From: M30B19 sp041688615
GTDB lineage: Bacteria; Planctomycetota; Planctomycetia; Pirellulales; Pirellulaceae
Direction of reading: 5' to 3'
Assembly (NCBI GenBank): GCA_041688615.1
Contig: JBDNHU010000222.1
Location: 1 to 10,695 of the forward strand
Length of the DNA: 10,695 bases
Of the stretch, positions 6,542-10,695 are shown piece by piece (positions within the stretch are counted from its first letter, which is position 1; each line of letters starts with the position of its first letter). Under the pieces are notes generated by a model. That model made no database searches. It had not been told where the DNA came from and was given only the letters and a program-made list of their open reading frames with translations. Both the position numbers and the translations under genes were made by a program.

Positions 6542-6719
6542 CAAGGCAATAATCCAGCGGCTAGATTTCTGTTTTCAAACAAGCAATATGAAGTTCAATT
6601 TTAGAGTGTTTGATTTTTTTAAGTTCAAAGGCTGGGAAGTGCAAGATCGCTATTCACTAATGTGGATCGTTGAAACTCAGGAAATCCACTCTTGGGCTGA
6701 TCGACCATCCACAGCACTA

Positions 6720-7676
6720 TTAATCCTTGAAAACTGCGGTGGTTTGTCTTTGTCGATTGACAACTAATTGGGTAACATCGGGACGTGCATAGTGCCCGAC
6801 TGGATCAAAGTTGTGACGCTCGCGATACACTTGTTCATGCGATAGCGTAGCGGTGAAAACCCCCTCGATGCCAACTTGCGGTGGAATGATCCAATTGCCG
6901 TCGGGGCCTGCAATGCACGAACCGCCATCGGCTAGGAAGGTTTCATTTGGGACCAGGATTTTGTCCAGCATTGGCGTATTTGCAGGAAAATCCGTCGGCC
7001 GCATCAGGCCCGATGCGGACATAACAAAGCTGCGACCTTCGCGCGCGATGAACCGAGTGAGATCCTCGGTGTTACGCTTGGCACCAGGCCAAATCGCCAC
7101 GTGCAGGTCTTCGCCCTGTGCATACAGTGCTGCACGAGGGAGTGGCATCCAGTTTTCCCAACAGTTAAGTGCACCTAACGTGAAACTCTCTAGGGGAAAT
7201 GTTCGCAGACCATGTCCATCGCCAGTGGACCAAGTCAACCGCTCCTCGTAGGTCGGCATCAATTTTCGATGAACATTTAAAATGGATCCACTGTGATCAA
7301 TGTAAACCAGCGAACAATAAATACTATGGCCGCCGCGATCCGTGGCTCGTTCAGCGGTGCCCAAGATGACCGCGATTTTTCGTTGCTTTGCCAGATTGCA
7401 GAGGCGATCCAAGTGGCCTTGTTCAAGGTTGACCGCTTGCTGCAAATACAATGCCTGCATTTGCTTCTGTGGGGACGATTCGAATTGGGCACCACCGGTT
7501 CGTTCTAACCAAAACGGGTAACCCGGCAGCAACGATTCGCCAAAAGCCACTAGTTGGGCACCTTGCGATGCCGCATCGGAGGTCGCGGTCAGAATCTTTT
7601 CTAGCGTCGCATTCCGATTCAACCAAACGGGAGCAATCTGTGCCAGAGCGACAGTCAATTCCGAGGATTTTTCCAT
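6720..7676 (-). CDS. Nitrilase (carbon-nitrogen hydrolase superfamily)
   Basis: The protein has the full nitrilase catalytic set. Numbering from the chosen start: E47 in FGESLLPGYPFW, K138 in HRKLMPTYEER with the accessory Glu (E145), and nucleophile C172 in GALNCWENWMPLPR. The NCWENW(M)PL form and the GESLLPGYP motif are typical of true nitrilases, which turn R-CN plus two waters into a carboxylate and ammonia through a thioimidate on the cysteine. Substrate class cannot be read from sequence; related amidases are the alternative. I chose ATG 7676 (318 aa) because the first core strand (LTVALAQIAPVW) begins six residues later, as usual in the family. The frame stays open upstream to ATG 7832 (370 aa), with another ATG at 7754; that 52-residue extension matches no part of the nitrilase fold. 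No start has a clear Shine-Dalgarno. Divergent from the metallophosphoesterase gene. Confidence 0.92.
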   Translation of the reverse strand: MEKSSELTVALAQIAPVWLNRNATLEKILTATSDAASQGAQLVAFGESLLPGYPFWLERTGGAQFESSPQKQMQALYLQQAVNLEQGHLDRLCNLAKQRKIAVILGTAERATDRGGHSIYCSLVYIDHSGSILNVHRKLMPTYEERLTWSTGDGHGLRTFPLESFTLGALNCWENWMPLPRAALYAQGEDLHVAIWPGAKRNTEDLTRFIAREGRSFVMSASGLMRPTDFPANTPMLDKILVPNETFLADGGSCIAGPDGNWIIPPQVGIEGVFTATLSHEQVYRERHNFDPVGHYARPDVTQLVVNRQRQTTAVFKD

Positions 7677-7832
7677 AGTTTCAATTCGCTTGCCAAGTGG
7701 TAAGTTGTTACCGTTGAAAGTCTGCTGAATCTTGCTTAACGATTCGGTTTCCATTTTGGCATAGGGTCCCAGGTTTGGTAACCCGCTTTGGATTCTTACT
7801 TTTTTGCTGTCAACTGCTTGAATGTTCTGCAT

Positions 7833-8119
7833 TAAAAAAAAATGACAAGGTTAAGGTGACCGTAGTGGCAGAGATCAGGTATTGCTTTTGCAATTGTGTT
7901 GTTCGCCAATTGATTACAGAATCTGGCTTGCGTGGACCCGCACGGATGATATTGTCGCAAGGATGATTTTGGGGACTTTCAACAGCTGATGGCATTGGAT
8001 TGTCTTAGGTTGAACGCAATCTTTGCGTACCCAGTGGTGATTGCAAATCCATAAGTGTCGCCCAGACGATTGGTGTGATTGTGAGTGAACGACTCATACA
8101 GAAAAGGTAAACAGTAGAC
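7833..8119. other. Divergent intergenic region between nitrilase and phosphoesterase genes
   Basis: About 290 bp separates the longest possible nitrilase start from the phosphoesterase start (about 440 bp from the preferred nitrilase start). It must carry promoters for both directions, but I find no good -35/-10 pair, operator-like palindrome or terminator. A run of nine A (7834-7842) lies just upstream of ATG 7832. Confidence 0.4.
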
Positions 8120-8713
8120 ATGATGCGGAAAAAAGTTGGCTTAATTAGTGACACTCACGGATTTTTACATCCTGAAGTTCCAGATGCGTTCGCAGATTGT
8201 GATGAAATTTGGCACGCCGGTGATTTTGGCACAAGCGAAGTGGCTGATCAACTTGCTGCGTTGAAGCCATTTCGCGGAGTGTATGGAAATATTGACGATG
8301 GTTCGATACGCCAACGTTTTCCCGAAGATGATTGGTTTGATTGTTGTGGAGTCAGTATTTTAATGACTCATATTGCCGGCCACCCCAAGCGTTACGATCG
8401 ACGAATCGCACCGCTTATCGATCAACGGGCACCTCGTCTGCTGATTTGTGGGCATTCGCACATCTTGCGTCTGGATTATGACAAAAAGCGAAACAACATG
8501 TTGTGCTTGAATCCTGGCGCTGCGGGGAATCATGGGGACCATCAAATTCGCACGATGATGACTTTAGAATTTTGTGACGCTGATTTGGTTGACGTGACGG
8601 TGATTGAACTGGCCAACCGAGGCGTACCCTACATTGACCCCCAGATCGGTCAGGCCTTGCGTTCCCACATGAAGAGAGTCCCATTAGGACCTTGGCCGCT
8701 GAAACAAATTTAA
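8120..8713 (+). CDS. YfcE/MJ0936-type metallophosphoesterase
   Basis: The 197-residue protein shows the motif order of small calcineurin-like phosphodiesterases: SDTHG (D11, H13), AGD (D35), YGNID (N57), MTHI (H84) and CGHSH (H112, H114). These bind a two-metal centre that hydrolyses phosphodiester or phosphomonoester bonds. The size and the GVYGNIDD motif fit the YfcE/MJ0936 family, whose physiological substrates are mostly unknown. It differs from the PPP phosphatase at 3291-3944, which has GDYVDRG and GNHE. There is no signal peptide, so it should be cytoplasmic. The start may be either of two adjacent ATG codons (8120 or 8123); AAAAGG (8101-8106) is a rather distant possible ribosome site. 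The C-terminal 20-30 residues are basic and extend past the usual core. It converges with the exported-protein gene. Confidence 0.93.
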   Translation: MMRKKVGLISDTHGFLHPEVPDAFADCDEIWHAGDFGTSEVADQLAALKPFRGVYGNIDDGSIRQRFPEDDWFDCCGVSILMTHIAGHPKRYDRRIAPLIDQRAPRLLICGHSHILRLDYDKKRNNMLCLNPGAAGNHGDHQIRTMMTLEFCDADLVDVTVIELANRGVPYIDPQIGQALRSHMKRVPLGPWPLKQI

Positions 8714-8772
8714 AGCTTTTTGAATCACAGATGTGCGGTACAGCGATTGGAAACACCATCAGGCGGGGCTTG

Positions 8773-8784
8773 AATTGCGCAATT
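8773..8784. repeat. 12-bp palindrome between convergent genes
   Basis: aattgcgcaatt lies in the 102-bp gap between the stops of the phosphoesterase and the exported-protein gene. A role in transcription end is possible, but the stem is short and no T tract follows. Confidence 0.25.
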
Positions 8785-8815
8785 GCGATGCTTACTTGTC
8801 CGCTGCCCTAGTTCG

Positions 8816-10168
8816 CTACTCTTTGTATTGAAAGCGGTAGATCAATTCGCCTGATTCACGTCGACTGCTGCCTTGGCTGGGCATAAATAGGGTTGCTACG
8901 AATTGATCGTTTCCTATTTCTGCAAGGAATGGATTGGCAAATGACCTCGCCGAATCTTCCGTTTGTAGTTCCAAATTCAAGTAGAACAAGCCGTCGCCAA
9001 TGAGTACATTCCATTGATCCCAACGATGAGGATTCTGTTGGGCTTCCTGCAGCAGCCACGTCTTTTCCTGGAATACAAAGCTGCACCTTCCGCCAATGTT
9101 TCCCTGATAGCCCATCGCTTCAATGGACTGATTCGCAAGATGATCAATCCAAGGTCTCCACGTTGTGAAGTCTGACAAGATGCCCATCGCCAAACGATCC
9201 ACAACGCCTTCTCGATAATAATGGAAGCCAAGTAAAATTCGGCAATCATCCGGTGAATCGCCCTCTATCACTCGTATGTCAGGCGTGCCCTCGGCAAATC
9301 TTGAAAAGTTTCGATCCAGGTTCGCCTCTTTCCGAGCGTTGTTGGATCGTAAGTCTTCCAAAGAATCGAAGTATCGTAATCGAATATCATTGCCCTCACC
9401 TGGCACTGTTCGTTCGTTGGCGACGACGAAACCGCTGCCCATCGCCGCAATGGCACCTTGGTGGTCACGATTACCCAGCACTGCAACTTGTTTCCAGTCC
9501 AACAAGTCGAAACTTTCAGCCAGTAGCAATTCAAATTCACCAAGTTCACGGTCCAAGCAATGATAGATGCCCAGGAATTTGCCCTGGTCAAGTTTAAGGA
9601 TCTTCAAGCAATCCATGGTTCGGCCACAATCGTCACGAAGCTTGTGTTTATGAAACATCGCTGATTCGACGCTGTTCACTTTGCCGATAAGTGCTGTAAG
9701 TTGCCGCCGCAAAGTCGCCGTCCGCAATCTTTTGACCAGTTCATAGTTGGACGTCGACGCATCCGGGTGGTTGCCATTGTTGGGTTCAAATTCAGGTGCC
9801 GACAAAATCGCAGCTCGCTGCTGCTGCAATGTTAGCGATTTTAATTGATCCTGGTTGTAGACGCCCGAATCAGTCAGGTACCGATTCAGCAATGCTAAGC
9901 ATGCAACTTCCTGCGATTCAAGCATTTGCAAATTGCTTGGACTGTCGGAACAGCGTTTCGACAATTCTGCAATCAGCAATGCATCCAGTTGTGCATCGGA
10001 CAGAGTCGCTAATTGCTGCAGCGAACACCATTGGGTTTCGCACAGAACTTCGCGGCTCCAGGTGGGTGCCGCGTATTGATTTTCTGTTGGGATCAACGTG
10101 CTGTTGCCGAATGACAAGGTCACAAACAGCCAAAGAGTTCCACAGAGGGTCGCAAATTTAGATGGCAT
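8816..10168 (-). CDS. Exported protein of unknown function with probable beta-propeller C-terminal half
   Basis: From ATG 10168 (450 aa) the protein starts MPSKFATLCGTLWLFVTLSF, a plausible signal peptide, so I prefer this over TTG 10189, which adds seven residues before it. Residues about 35-190 are helical, rich in Leu/Gln/Ala, with several cysteines (LCETQWCSL, KRCSD, DDCGRTMDC). Residues about 190-450 are rich in beta strands with blade-like phrases: FDLLDWKQVAVLG, HQGAIAAMGSGFVVANE, DIRLRYFDSLEDL, LSDFTTWRPWIDHL and WNVLIGDGLFYLNLE. These resemble the strand-rich blades of five-bladed, glycosidase-type propellers, but I see no catalytic residues I would assign. I do not recognise the family. 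It follows the SGNH hydrolase gene after 57 bp on the same strand, so the two may be co-transcribed and act together on an extracytoplasmic, perhaps carbohydrate, substrate; that link is inference. Confidence 0.75.
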   Translation of the reverse strand: MPSKFATLCGTLWLFVTLSFGNSTLIPTENQYAAPTWSREVLCETQWCSLQQLATLSDAQLDALLIAELSKRCSDSPSNLQMLESQEVACLALLNRYLTDSGVYNQDQLKSLTLQQQRAAILSAPEFEPNNGNHPDASTSNYELVKRLRTATLRRQLTALIGKVNSVESAMFHKHKLRDDCGRTMDCLKILKLDQGKFLGIYHCLDRELGEFELLLAESFDLLDWKQVAVLGNRDHQGAIAAMGSGFVVANERTVPGEGNDIRLRYFDSLEDLRSNNARKEANLDRNFSRFAEGTPDIRVIEGDSPDDCRILLGFHYYREGVVDRLAMGILSDFTTWRPWIDHLANQSIEAMGYQGNIGGRCSFVFQEKTWLLQEAQQNPHRWDQWNVLIGDGLFYLNLELQTEDSARSFANPFLAEIGNDQFVATLFMPSQGSSRRESGELIYRFQYKE

Positions 10169-10225
10169 ATCAGGTCTTGGGATGAACAAAAAAGATGTTT
10201 GGGATTTTCGCCCACGTCGTTTGGT

Positions 10226-10695
10226 TTATTCGTTTGGCTGTTGGTCTTTTCTGAATTTGTCGTCTGCTGTGGTAGCCTTCCACAGATCTTGGATTTGAGA
10301 ATCTAATTCAAGGGCTTTGGCTTCGGCTTGGGAGACCGGTAGTCCCGCAGCAATCCCGGGACGCTTGTGCTTTGCAGCACTCAGGTAGGCATCGCGTTGT
10401 AGCAGCTGTCGCTGTCTTATGGTAGCGATTAGCTTTTCGCCCACTGGGGCGTTGGCAAACATCTGAATCGCTGATGGGGCTTTGGCGGTGTCGACATCTC
10501 CGAACCAACGGATCATTTGCCTAGTCATCGCCCAATGACCCTGTGCGTTGGGGTGAACGGCGTCGGGTTGAAAAGTAAACGTCGGGTCGGCTTTCCTGGC
10601 GGATGCCAAAAGATGGTTCATACCCGAGTGCAAGTCGATAACATTCCATTGGTTTTGTATACTTTGTTCCATCAGCCAGGCCGAGTATTGATCGA
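10226..10695 (-). CDS. SGNH/GDSL hydrolase, C-terminal part (5' end beyond right edge)
   Basis: The frame is open from the window edge to TAA at 10226. The first visible residues (DQYSAWLMEQ) run straight into the ATG at 10672, so that ATG is internal and the gene begins outside the window. The sequence NVIDLHSGMNHLL followed by FQPDAVHPNAQGHWAMTRQMI is the C-terminal block of SGNH hydrolases; the Asp and His of DAVH supply two members of the catalytic triad. The Gly-Asp-Ser nucleophile block would lie beyond the edge. Family members are esterases or lipases and often deacetylate carbohydrates. After the catalytic block there is a tail of about 95 residues, helical and charged, ending QQPNE. 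It lies 57 bp upstream of the exported-protein gene on the same strand, a likely operon. Confidence 0.85.
   Translation of the reverse strand, partial: DQYSAWLMEQSIQNQWNVIDLHSGMNHLLASARKADPTFTFQPDAVHPNAQGHWAMTRQMIRWFGDVDTAKAPSAIQMFANAPVGEKLIATIRQRQLLQRDAYLSAAKHKRPGIAAGLPVSQAEAKALELDSQIQDLWKATTADDKFRKDQQPNE

Overview
The window looks like a planctomycete chromosome, most likely from the Pirellulaceae and related groups. The reasons are a large secretin-N/STN-type repeat protein, several exported proteins of unknown function, sparse gene packing with long intergenic stretches, and weak or absent Shine-Dalgarno sequences. This is an inference from protein style; there is no marker gene to prove it.

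Layout from left to right. Positions 1-2300 (minus strand) hold one long reading frame for a secretin N-domain-like exported protein. It runs off the left edge and is interrupted by two in-frame TGA codons 21 bases apart (1575-1577 and 1554-1556). Its 5' leader carries six 17-bp tandem repeats (2364-2465), followed by about 800 bp without a convincing gene. A PPP-family phosphatase lies at 3291-3944 (minus), with a 15-bp duplication across its stop codon. The 650 bp between it and the next gene hold a long imperfect inverted repeat (4070-4191), a 17-bp x3 array (4274-4324), a 16-bp x4 array (4390-4453) and a possible -10 box. An intact M24 aminopeptidase P-like metallopeptidase follows at 4594-5709 (plus).

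Positions 5928-6541 (minus) look like a decayed gene for a small exported coiled-coil protein, with two stops and two frame changes, ending in a 13-bp x3 repeat. Then come a nitrilase with a complete catalytic triad (minus, stop at 6720), a YfcE-type metallophosphoesterase (8120-8713, plus), a large exported protein of unknown function with a probable beta-propeller half (8816-10168, minus), and the C-terminal part of an SGNH/GDSL hydrolase (10226 to the right edge, minus).

Most genes look like unrelated housekeeping or accessory functions. The only probable operon is the SGNH hydrolase followed by the exported propeller-like protein. I see no defence system, CRISPR array, phage, transposase, tRNA or rRNA. 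The two most unusual signals are the broken or recoded secretin-like gene with the coiled-coil pseudogene, and the recurrence of unrelated 13-18 bp tandem repeats in most gaps between genes.
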